Assembly (NCBI RefSeq): GCF_001597745.1
Contig: NZ_LUHJ01000074.1
Span: forward strand, 142,743-206,742
From: Anabaena sp. 4-3
GTDB lineage: Bacteria > Cyanobacteriota > Cyanobacteriia > Cyanobacteriales > Nostocaceae
Direction of reading: 5' to 3'
Length of the DNA stretch: 64,000 bases
A model generated the notes under the pieces. It was not told the DNA's origin. It ran no database searches and saw only the letters and a list, made by a program, of their open reading frames with translations. This document shows, piece by piece, positions 1 through 9,200 of this stretch. The translations under genes were made by a program, and so were the position numbers. The first letter of the stretch is position 1. The number at the start of each line of letters is the position of its first letter.

Positions 1-1658
1 AAAGTATCTGGTTTAACTCCCAAACTTTGTAAATAAAATGCTAATTGATTACTTTTTTGATTTAGTTCTTGGTAAGTTAACTTCTCCTCACCAAAAACTA
101 CAGCCACACTATCAGGCGTTTTTTGTGCTTGTAATTCAATTAGCTGATGAATACAAACATCTTTTTCCCAATCAATTTGGGTATTATTCCAGTCAAATAA
201 AAACTGATTTTTTTCTTCTAATGTTAATAATGATAATTCAGAAATTGTTGCTTGAGGATTATCAACAATGGCAGATAATAGATTGTGGAAATGTGCCACC
301 ATTCGCGCAATAGTAGCAGATTCAAATAATTCAGAACTATATTCAAAAGAACCTACTAATCCTGTATCATTTTCAGATAAACATAAATCTAAATCAAATT
401 TTGCTGTTTGATGAGCATCATTATCAAAGTTATTCAACGTTAGTTCTGGTAACTCCAGAGTTTGTGTAGGGGTATTCTGAAGTTGAAAGGCAACTTGAAA
501 TAATGGATTATAGTTAAGATGACGCTCTGGTTGTAGTTCTTCTACTAACTTTTCAAAAGGTAAATCTTGATGGGCATAAGCTCCTAATGTTACATCTTTT
601 ACACGAGATAATAATTCTGTAAAAGTGGGATGACCAGATAAATCTGAACGCAGTACCAAAGTATTAACAAAAAAGCCAATTAACTTTTCTATTTCTTCTC
701 TATTACGGTTAGCAATCGGAGAACCAATACAAATATCATCCTGACCTGTATAACGATACAATAAAACCTTAAACGCCGCTAATAAAGTCATGAATAAAGT
801 TACACCTTGTCCCCGACTAAGAGAGCGTAATTTTTCAGTTAGCTCATAGGATAAAACAAAATCATAGCTTGCACCTTTAAAACTAGGTATATTAGGTCTA
901 GGTTTATCTGTAGGCAAAGATAGCAAAGAAATATTATTAAGTTGTTTTTTCCAATAATTTAATTGTTTTTCTAATACTTCACCTTGTAACCGCTCTTGTT
1001 GCCACACTGCAAAATCTGCATATTGAATTGGTAATTTGGGCAAATATGGTAATTGCTCCCTAGTACAAAAAGCCGGGTAAAGTGTAGCTAATTCTTCCAC
1101 TAATAAACCCATTGACCAACCATCAGCAATAATGTGGTGTAAAGTAAATAAAAACACATATTCTCTTTGACTTATTTGCAGTAAACGCACCCGTAATAAC
1201 TGACCAGATTCTAAGTCAAAAGCAGAAAGAGCTTCTTGACTAATTAACTTTTGTGCCTCTTGCTCTGGAAATGTGGATTGACTTAGATCAACTACTGGTA
1301 TTGTTAACTGTAAAGATGGAGAAATTATTTGGACAGGATGCCCGTCTACAGTTGTAAATGTAGTCCGTAAAATTTCGTGACGCTTAATAATTTCATTTAA
1401 GCTTTGCTCTAAAGCTTTTATATTTAGATTACCTTGAAGTCGGACAGCACCGGGAATATTATAAAAAGGGTTCCCTGGCTCTAATTGGTCTAAAAACCAT
1501 AATCTTTTTTGAGCAAATGATAAAGGAAATGTATTAGAATCCCTGCTTTGGGGTTTGATAAAATTAGTTTTCTTCTGGTTTTGTTGATTAATTTTTTGCA
1601 GCAGTAATGCACGTTTTTCAGGGGAAAGTGCGGCGATTTTTTGGGCAATATCAGTCAT
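1..1658 (-). CDS. NRPS, 5' part (C domain and start of A domain), cut by window edge
   Basis: Translating the minus strand from ATG 1658-1656 gives an open frame to base 1. It begins with the helix MTDIAQKIAALSPEKRALL, common at NRPS N-termini. A full condensation domain follows, with the intact catalytic motif HHIIADGWSMG and the RHEILRTTF and FFVNTLVLR motifs of an LCL-type C domain. The frame then enters an adenylation domain (LTYQELNQKSNQLA) and leaves the window before the specificity pocket, so the substrate cannot be read. It is the last visible module and lies 206 bp downstream of the Asp-activating NRPS. It should therefore condense the residue after beta-hydroxy-Asp. A release domain (TE or reductase) must lie further left. 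Domain identity is certain; position in the product is inferred from colinearity. Confidence 0.95.
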   Translation of the reverse strand, partial: MTDIAQKIAALSPEKRALLLQKINQQNQKKTNFIKPQSRDSNTFPLSFAQKRLWFLDQLEPGNPFYNIPGAVRLQGNLNIKALEQSLNEIIKRHEILRTTFTTVDGHPVQIISPSLQLTIPVVDLSQSTFPEQEAQKLISQEALSAFDLESGQLLRVRLLQISQREYVFLFTLHHIIADGWSMGLLVEELATLYPAFCTREQLPYLPKLPIQYADFAVWQQERLQGEVLEKQLNYWKKQLNNISLLSLPTDKPRPNIPSFKGASYDFVLSYELTEKLRSLSRGQGVTLFMTLLAAFKVLLYRYTGQDDICIGSPIANRNREEIEKLIGFFVNTLVLRSDLSGHPTFTELLSRVKDVTLGAYAHQDLPFEKLVEELQPERHLNYNPLFQVAFQLQNTPTQTLELPELTLNNFDNDAHQTAKFDLDLCLSENDTGLVGSFEYSSELFESATIARMVAHFHNLLSAIVDNPQATISELSLLTLEEKNQFLFDWNNTQIDWEKDVCIHQLIELQAQKTPDSVAVVFGEEKLTYQELNQKSNQLAFYLQSLGVKPDT

Positions 1659-1821
1659 TTTATTTTCCTGGTTTATTTGTGTAGTTTTGTTGATTGTTTA
1701 AAAATAAAAATTAATTTATATATGGGTTCGGTTGAGGTGAAGAAACCCAAGATTTTCACGACTTACGCAAAATATATCTTATGTCCTTTTCTTTGCTAAA
1801 CAGTGTCGTCATTTTGTAGAC

Positions 1822-1857
1822 TTTGTTGGGTTGCGCTGTCGCTTAACCCAACCTACA
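1822..1857. repeat. GTTGGGTT...AACCCAAC hairpin repeat
   Basis: An 8-bp perfect inverted repeat, GTTGGGTT (1825-1832) and AACCCAAC (1845-1852), lies around a 12-base loop in the 206-bp gap between two NRPS genes. This kind of dispersed palindrome is widespread in Nostoc-type genomes. No T-tract follows on either strand, so I do not call it a terminator. The rest of the gap shows no gene. Confidence 0.6.
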
Positions 1858-1864
1858 GTTTTGA

Positions 1865-4800
1865 CTAAATATTGCTGATTTCTGAATCTGGTAAAATTTC
1901 TAATTCTGCTAAAATTTGCTCTAATAATTGACTGTCCGTTTGTTCTATTTGTTTTTCAGCAACAAGCACCACTAATTCCGCAATGGTAGGAGTTGCAAAG
2001 ATTTGACGTAAAGATAACTCAACTCCCAAAGCGTTATACAACCTAGAAGTGACTTGAGTTAACAGTAAAGAATGTCCACCTAAATCAAAGAAATTATCAT
2101 GAATACCAACTTTTTCTAACCTTAATACTTCAGCCCAAATTTCTGCTAGGGTTTTTTCTATTTCTGTTTTAGGTGGTACATAAGTGGCTGCTAATTCTGG
2201 TTTAACCTGTTCTGGTGCAGGTAAAGATTGTCGAGCAATTTTACCATTTGCTGTTAAAGGTAATGCCTTCAAGAATACATAAACAGAAGGGATCATGTAT
2301 TCTGGTAATGTTTCTTTGAGGAAGTCTCGCAGTTGATTAGATGTTAACTGACTGTGGTTTTCAGGAACCACATACGCTACTAACTTTTGGTTGTTATATT
2401 CATCTGCATTAACTATAACTACTGCTTGTTGAATATCTGGATGTTGAGAAAGTTCAACTTCAATTTCTCCTAACTCAATGCGGAAACCTCTGATTTTTAC
2501 TTGGTTATCAATTCTGCCTAAAAACTCTAAATTGCCATCAGCGTGATAGCGAACTAAATCACCAGTTTTATATAGACGTTGTGATATTGAGTCATGAAAA
2601 GTATGTTGAATAAACTTTTCATTGGTGATTTCAGGATGATTGAGATAACCTCTAGCTACACCAGCACCACTAATATATAATTCACCGGGTACACCAATGG
2701 GTACAGGTTGCAATTGTGCATCTAAAACATAAACTTGGGTATTTGCTAAGGGTTTACCTAAAGGTACGGTTTGAGAGTTTGTATCAATCTGTTCAACCTG
2801 ATAAGTTAATACTCCTACAGTTGTCTCAGTTGGCCCATAATGATTGATAATTATGCACTCAGGATTTAAAGACTGAATCTTTTTAATTAACTCCCAACTG
2901 CAAGCTTCTCCTCCTAAAATTAACCGTGCTTTTGGTAATAAATCGGCAGCAAATTCAGAAGTTAATAAAGCCTCTAAATGTGCAGGTACAATTTTTAAAC
3001 AATCAATGGGTTTTTGACGAAAATAATCAGCTAATGCTTCTCCATTTGTTGCACGTTCATTAGAGATGAGATGCAAACAACCTCCGCTACACAAAGCTGG
3101 AAAAATAGATGTATTGCCTAAATCTGCTGCTAAGGTGGAAACTAAAGCAAAACTTGCAATTTTAGGCAGGTTTAATCTTTGTTGAATGCTGTAGAGGTAA
3201 TTGAGAATTTGTCGATGTTCAATTGCAACTCCTTTGGGTTGACCTGTAGAACCGGAGGTATAGATAATATAAGCTAAATTTTCCTCTGTAATCTGGATAT
3301 TGGGATTTTCAGAATTATGATTACTAATTTCTGCTTGGTTTGTATCTAAATTAATAACAACAGGTGCTGTGAGTGTGGGGTGTTGTTGTTGAATAGCAGA
3401 ATTGGTTAATAATATTTGTGCTTGAGCGTCTTCTAACCTTGTAAGTAAGCTTTGTGTGGGAAAGTTGGGGTCTAATGGTAAATATGCTCCCCCAGCTTTG
3501 AGTACAGCAAGAATGCTAATAATTGCTTCTAAAGAACGTTCTAAGCAAATAGCAACTATGCTTTCTGGTACTACTCCATTTTGTTGCAAATAATGAGCGA
3601 TTTGGTTAGTGCGGGCGTTGAGTTCTTTGTAGGTAAGTTGTTTATCCTCATAGACAACAGCTATATTATCCGGGTTGATTTTTACCTGTTGTTCAAATAG
3701 TTGATGAATGAGCTTATTTTGAGGAAATTCTGTTTGGGTGTTGTTGAATTCATAAATTAGTTGTTGGTAATCCTTTTCTGGGAGAATATTTAACTTGCTA
3801 ATTGCTGTGTCTGGCTCAGATATTACATTTGCTAATAAAGTTTCAAACTGTGCTGCTACACTAGCGATATTTACCGATGAGAATAAATTAGAATTATAAT
3901 AAAAATTTAATTGCCAATTACCTTGATTTTCAATACAAGATAGCCTCAGATTGAATTTATCTAAATATGATTCAATTTTATCAATCAACCAATTAATATT
4001 TTGATTACTTGGTTGTAATTTTATTTCTTGATAATCAAAACCCACAGCTAAATTATCAAATTTATTAATCTGTTCCCAGTTATAATACTGCTGCCATTGT
4101 TTGGCTTCTTCTTTGTTTGCGGCAATCTGTTCTATTAAATTAATAATTGTCTGTTGGTTATCTAATTCAATTGTAATTGGTAAATATTTTGCTAACAAAC
4201 CCATAGCTGACTCTAATTCTTGATAGGGTCTACCATCAAAAGCTGTACCAATGATTAATTCTGATTCGCTGGTGAGTCTCGAAACTAAAATTAGCCAACA
4301 AGCAAAGAATAGATTATCTAACGGAGTTGTAAATTTATCTCCAAAAAGTTTGATTTTTTCTACCAAGCTAGAATTGATTTTTTGACTTAAAATACCTGGT
4401 TGATATTCTTGACTAGGAATGGGTTGTTTTTGCCAGGGCAGTTTAAGATTGATGCCAGCAGAAATATCTTGTTGCTGCCAATAATTTTTTCCTAACTCAC
4501 TATCGCTGCTTGTCAATAGTTCTTGTTGCCATGTAGCAATATCTACATATTGTAAAGGTTCTTCAGTAATTTCAGATGATGCTAAATTATCAGTATATAA
4601 ACTTTTAATCTCGCTGACTAAATTCTGTAATGATTTTACATCTCCACAAATAGCAGGTAAGGATATCAACAGTAAATGCTGATGAGAAGACAGAGTTAAA
4701 ATATATGTATTTAATAGAGAATCTTGTGCAAAATTAAAATTAATATTCTTTGATTCTTGAAACAATTCTTTGCACTTTGCTTGTTGGGTTGGTAAATCTA

Positions 4801-5101
4801 ATTGTGAGAGGTTTAATTCTTGATAATATGATGAGTTTTTTGGATTAATGATTTGTAGGGGTAATGTTAATCCAGGTACATTTTTAAAATTAGTACGCAG
4901 GATTTCATGACGGTTGACTACTTTCTCAACTGCTAATTTAAAAACTTCCCTGTTGAGATTACCGTCAATTATTACAGACATTTGTACGCGATAATGCTGA
5001 TTTTTATCCTGTTCTTGTAACTGCCATATATATGTTTGTTGGGGTGATAGTTGATAACCTTCTACTGTTTCTGGTAATGTTTCTATATTTGTATTTTGCA
5101 T
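1865..5101 (-). CDS. NRPS module: interface-like degenerate C domain, A (Asp), PCP
   Basis: The 1078-residue protein starts with a C-family domain (about 15-445) whose catalytic HHxxxDG has become LPAICGD (148-154): both His are lost and Asp-Gly is inverted. It cannot be a normal condensation catalyst. Such degenerate domains are known as interface domains that dock in-trans amino-acid beta-hydroxylases. The A domain (about 470-970) has A3 YTSGSTGQPKG and a pocket code read as DLTKIGHVGK, very close to the classical Asp code DLTKVGHIGK; the A4 segment is AADLGNT. The PCP carries its phosphopantetheine site at Ser1011 (LGGHS). The gene follows the dioxygenase gene by 11 bp. The working C domain for this module is probably the one at the C-terminus of the preceding Gly NRPS. 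Family and degenerate motif are seen; Asp specificity is strong; interface role is inferred. Confidence 0.95.
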   Translation of the reverse strand: MQNTNIETLPETVEGYQLSPQQTYIWQLQEQDKNQHYRVQMSVIIDGNLNREVFKLAVEKVVNRHEILRTNFKNVPGLTLPLQIINPKNSSYYQELNLSQLDLPTQQAKCKELFQESKNINFNFAQDSLLNTYILTLSSHQHLLLISLPAICGDVKSLQNLVSEIKSLYTDNLASSEITEEPLQYVDIATWQQELLTSSDSELGKNYWQQQDISAGINLKLPWQKQPIPSQEYQPGILSQKINSSLVEKIKLFGDKFTTPLDNLFFACWLILVSRLTSESELIIGTAFDGRPYQELESAMGLLAKYLPITIELDNQQTIINLIEQIAANKEEAKQWQQYYNWEQINKFDNLAVGFDYQEIKLQPSNQNINWLIDKIESYLDKFNLRLSCIENQGNWQLNFYYNSNLFSSVNIASVAAQFETLLANVISEPDTAISKLNILPEKDYQQLIYEFNNTQTEFPQNKLIHQLFEQQVKINPDNIAVVYEDKQLTYKELNARTNQIAHYLQQNGVVPESIVAICLERSLEAIISILAVLKAGGAYLPLDPNFPTQSLLTRLEDAQAQILLTNSAIQQQHPTLTAPVVINLDTNQAEISNHNSENPNIQITEENLAYIIYTSGSTGQPKGVAIEHRQILNYLYSIQQRLNLPKIASFALVSTLAADLGNTSIFPALCSGGCLHLISNERATNGEALADYFRQKPIDCLKIVPAHLEALLTSEFAADLLPKARLILGGEACSWELIKKIQSLNPECIIINHYGPTETTVGVLTYQVEQIDTNSQTVPLGKPLANTQVYVLDAQLQPVPIGVPGELYISGAGVARGYLNHPEITNEKFIQHTFHDSISQRLYKTGDLVRYHADGNLEFLGRIDNQVKIRGFRIELGEIEVELSQHPDIQQAVVIVNADEYNNQKLVAYVVPENHSQLTSNQLRDFLKETLPEYMIPSVYVFLKALPLTANGKIARQSLPAPEQVKPELAATYVPPKTEIEKTLAEIWAEVLRLEKVGIHDNFFDLGGHSLLLTQVTSRLYNALGVELSLRQIFATPTIAELVVLVAEKQIEQTDSQLLEQILAELEILPDSEISNI

Positions 5102-5112
5102 ATTTTTGTCCT

Positions 5113-6174
5113 TTATTTGTTTGGTTTCAAATTACTATAACTACAGGGTTCTGACATACCGACTAGGACTTTTCTATTACCTTTAAATGCTTTGCGTCCG
5201 TGGGCAACTTGAACATTATCTAAGAAGAGAATATCACCTGCTTGCCAAGGAAATGTTACTGTTTCTTGTGCATAAGCAGCACGAATTTCTGTTAATGTTT
5301 CGGGTTCAATGGGAGAACTATCACCATAATATGTATTATGGGGTAAGTCAGCTTCGGAAAATTCTGATATTAATGCTTGATAAATTCTTGGTTCTAGAGT
5401 TGTGACGTGAAAGAAGGCAGCATGATTAAACCAAACTTCTACACCTGTAATTGGATGTTTAATTACTGCTGGGCGTACTTGTTTAGTTCTGAGTCTATCA
5501 CCTGTTTTCCATTCAAATTCAATGGCGTTATTGTGACAATATTCTTCTACAATCGCTTTATCTAATGTTTGAAAAACATTCTGCCACGTTAATCCAAAAC
5601 CATCGTTATAGTTACGGACATATAATACTTGTTTATTTATAAACTTATCACGAATTTGGGGAGAAATGCGTTGAAAAATTTTTTGTGTATCAGCTATTGG
5701 TGTTTCTCCTCCTGTTTCGGCAGGTTGCAAACAACAAAAGTAAATTTTTTGTGGCCAAGTTAAACAGTATGTACTTTCGCTGTGGAGAAAAATACTTTGT
5801 TCGGCTGGGTAATCTGTGGAAGTGTAGATTTTACCGCTAATTTCGTGACGTGGTGATGAACGGTCATTATAACTTATTGGTTCTCCTTTGGATGTGGCTT
5901 TGATCAATTGGTCTAATTGTGTGGGTGAATTAATGTTAAAGCCTCGAAAAAGTAAGGCTTTGTGTTTGATTAAAAGTGTGTGGATGGTTTCTTGATTTTG
6001 GTTTGCCCACTCTAAAATATTGACGTTGGCTACAGCAGGTTGAATTATTAAAGGTATGAGTTGTTCGTCAGAAAAGTAGCTAGTACGAGTTAACTCTGCT
6101 GGGGATATTTTGACAGATTTCCGGCTAATACCTATTTTTTTTAAACTTAAACTGGCTATTTCTTGGTTGTTCAT
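5113..6174 (-). CDS. Fe(II)/2-oxoglutarate dioxygenase, TauD/SyrP-like, probable Asp beta-hydroxylase
   Basis: The 353-residue protein belongs to the TauD/clavaminate-synthase-like superfamily. The iron triad is visible as His131-x-Glu133 (FLHSESTY) and distal His325 (VAHGR), with an Arg in the following segment for 2-oxoglutarate. HxE instead of HxD is usual in the clavaminate synthase/SyrP branch. It lies inside the NRPS operon between the Gly NRPS, which ends in an unpaired C domain, and the Asp NRPS, which begins with a degenerate C domain. This suggests it hydroxylates the beta-carbon of carrier-bound Asp, giving a hydroxycarboxylate ligand for Fe(III). Siderophore Asp beta-hydroxylases work this way with interface domains. 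Stereochemistry cannot be told from sequence. An alternative is hydroxylation of another tethered residue. Confidence 0.92.
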   Translation of the reverse strand: MNNQEIASLSLKKIGISRKSVKISPAELTRTSYFSDEQLIPLIIQPAVANVNILEWANQNQETIHTLLIKHKALLFRGFNINSPTQLDQLIKATSKGEPISYNDRSSPRHEISGKIYTSTDYPAEQSIFLHSESTYCLTWPQKIYFCCLQPAETGGETPIADTQKIFQRISPQIRDKFINKQVLYVRNYNDGFGLTWQNVFQTLDKAIVEEYCHNNAIEFEWKTGDRLRTKQVRPAVIKHPITGVEVWFNHAAFFHVTTLEPRIYQALISEFSEADLPHNTYYGDSSPIEPETLTEIRAAYAQETVTFPWQAGDILFLDNVQVAHGRKAFKGNRKVLVGMSEPCSYSNLKPNK

Positions 6175-6262
6175 AATAAATTTTCGTTATTTAAAGTATG
6201 TTTGAAAAGCCTAAAATCTAACGAAGAACTCCTATCTAAACCTCTCTTTGATATCTCCCTAA

Positions 6263-6283
6263 CCCTCTCCTCTTAGGAGAGGG
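6263..6283. repeat. 9-bp hairpin CCCTCTCCT/AGGAGAGGG
   Basis: A perfect 9-bp stem (6263-6271 and 6275-6283) with a 3-base loop lies in the 123-bp gap between the Gly NRPS and the dioxygenase gene. No T-run follows on the transcribed (minus) strand. It is more likely a dispersed repeat or an mRNA-processing/stability hairpin than a terminator. Confidence 0.5.
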
Positions 6284-6297
6284 GACAGGAATAACTT

Positions 6298-9200
6298 CTA
6301 AGAACGAGAAAAAGATTGACGTTTGATATTCTTTAACATCTTGAGGTTAGTAGATTCTAATTCTTTGGCTTTGTTGGTTTTCTGAGCTTTTTGAGTTTCG
6401 TTAAATTTGGCTGCTATTTCATTTAGTGTGAGGTCTGGTGTATTTACAATTTCTGTGAGTAATGTTTGGAAATTATCAGCCATTTGAGTAATTGTGTCAG
6501 CAAAGAATAAATCGGTGCTGTACTCGAAACATCCGCTAATTCCTGTTGGTGTTTCGTCCAGGAAAAGCCCTAAATCATATCCGGTTGTGTCGTTGTGAAT
6601 ATCTAATGGTTGTAAGGTTAAGTTGGGTAATTCTAAAGAGCCTAAAGGAGCATTTTGGAGAACAAACCACACTTGAAATAAGGGTAAATTAGTTTGATTT
6701 CTGTCTGGTTGTAGTTCTTCTGCAATTTTTTCAAAAGGTAAGTTTTGGTGAGTGTAAGCACCTAATGTTACTTCTCTGATTCGTCCTAATAATTCTCGGA
6801 AATTGGGGTTGTTGGATAAGTCTGTACGTAAAACTAAGGTGTTAATAAATAAGCCAATTAATTTTTCGATTTCTTGGCGATCGCGATTCGCTATGGGAGA
6901 ACCCACCCTAATATCAGTTTGCCCTGAATAGCAGTACAACAGGGTTTTAAATGCTGCTAATAGGGTCATAAATAAAGTTACACCTTCTTGCTGACTCAAC
7001 TGTTGTAATTGCTTACTTAAATCTAGTGGTAATGAAAAATCTATTTTCTTACCTTGTTGACTACTTTGTTGAGGACGGGGTTTATCTATGGGCAATTTTA
7101 AAGGTGGTAAATCTGACCCTAGTTGCTGTTTCCAGTAATTTAATTGTTTTTGTAATTCTTCACCTTGTAACCATTGACGTTGCCAAACTGCAAAATCACC
7201 ATATTGAATTGCTAACTCTGGTAAAGGTGATGTTTTCCCTTCACAATAAGCTGGATAAAGTGCGGTTATTTCTTCTATCCAAACTCCCATTGACCAACCA
7301 TCAGAAATGATATGGTGTAGGTTTAATAGCAATATATATTCTGTGCTATCTAGCCATAATAATGTAGTTCTGAGCAGGGGACTTTGCGCTAAATCAAATG
7401 GTTGTTTAGCTTCTTGTTTAGCTATTTGTGAAGCTCTTTCGTGTCTTGTTTGTGGATCTAATTCCCGTAGGTCTAGGATGGCTAAATTAACATTGAGTGT
7501 AGGACTGATAGCAATTTTAGGTTTTCCTTGGACTATGGGAAATGTTGTCCGTAAGGTTTCATGACGACGAACTATTTCATTAATGCTTTGTTCTAAAGCA
7601 GAAATATTTAATTTTCCACTGATTTTTAAAGTGACTGTATTATTATATAGGGCATTATTGGAAGTAATTTGAGACATTAACCAGAATCTTTCTTGAGCAA
7701 AAGAAAGGGGTATTTCTCCATCTATTGACACTGGTACAAGGGGAGGAACTTGTAAATTTTGCTGCGTTTTGATTTCTGCTTCTATAGATGCTGATAATTT
7801 CCCAATGGTGGGAGATTCAAATAAACAACGCAATGGTAACTCAATTTGAAATGTTTCCCGCACACGGGATATTACTTGAGTTGCTAAAAGTGAGTGTCCA
7901 CCCAAATCAAAAAAGTTATCGTTAATGCCAATATATGACACACCCAAAACTTGACTCCATATTCCTGTTAATATTTCTTGGATAGGAGTAAGGGCTACTG
8001 CATCTTTAGTTTCAGGTTCGGATCTGCCTAAGTCTGGTTCTGGTAAAGCTTTGCGGTCTAGTTTACCGTTGGGTGTGAGCGGTAAGGTATCCAGCAATAC
8101 AAAAGCTGAAGGAACCATATATTCAGGCAATTTAGACTGCAAATATTGACGCAGTTGTGGGATTAATTCACGGGTTACTTTTGCCTGTAGAGGGTTATTG
8201 GCGTAACTGTGCAAAGGACGCTCAGGTATAGGCGCAATATTATTTGTGATTGTCCTTAGTTCTGTTTTGCTGTTGCTTGGCGATCGCTCTAACTGCCATT
8301 GGGATACTTGCTGATTTTCAATTTTTGTAGAATCACCTTGATATTGAGGATTTTGGACTACATAAGCTACTAAGCGTTTTTCGCCTAGAGTATCTCCTTT
8401 AGCGATGACAGCATTTACTTCTACTCCCGGATGTTGATTGAGGTTAGCTTCAATTTCTCCCAACTCAATGCGGAAACCACGAATTTTAACCTGATGGTCA
8501 ATTCTTCCCAAACATTCAATCGTTCCATCTGGTAAATAACGAGCTAAATCACCAGTTTTATATAGGTGTGGTGATTTTCCATTTTTAAAGGGATTGAGAA
8601 CAAACTTTTCTGTGGTTAATTCTGGGCGATTTAAATAGCCCCGTGATAGTCCTGCACCACCAATATGTAACTCACCAGGTACACCAATCGGTACAGGCTG
8701 TAATTGCTGATCTAGAATATAAATTTGGGTGTTAGCAATAGGGCGACCAATCGGCACTAAAGACATTGATAATTTGCTAGTTTCTACTTGAGAAACTGTT
8801 GACCAAATTGTGGTTTCTGTCGGTCCATATAAGTTCCACAGTTCAGCACCTTTTGTTAATAAATTTGCTGCTAAATCACAGGTCAGAGCTTCACCACCAC
8901 AGAGAATTTTTAACTGTTTACTACCAACCCAACCAGAGGTTAGTAACATTCTCCAAGTCGCTGGAGTTGCTTGCATGACTGTTGCACCAGTAGCGGCAAT
9001 ATTCTGACTTAATTTTTCCCCATCCATTGCTATTTCACGGCTGACTATTACCAGACGTGCGCCACAAATTAATGGTAGATATAGTTCTAGTGCGGCAATA
9101 TCAAAAGATATGGATGTCACCGCCAAAAGTGTATCAAATTCAGTTAACCCTGGTTGCTGCCGCATGGATTCTAAGAAATTGACCACACTGCCATGAGCAA

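Noticed and set aside
38..313. Plus-strand open frame of 91 codons
   Set aside because: It lies opposite the C/A region of the partial NRPS gene and has no protein-like features; a shadow frame.
6263..6283. Hairpin as terminator splitting the NRPS operon
   Set aside because: No T-run on the transcribed strand and downstream genes are needed for the same product; listed only as a repeat.
7026..7564. Two adjacent plus-strand open frames within the Gly NRPS gene
   Set aside because: Antisense to a well-conserved C domain; composition is that of reversed NRPS codons.
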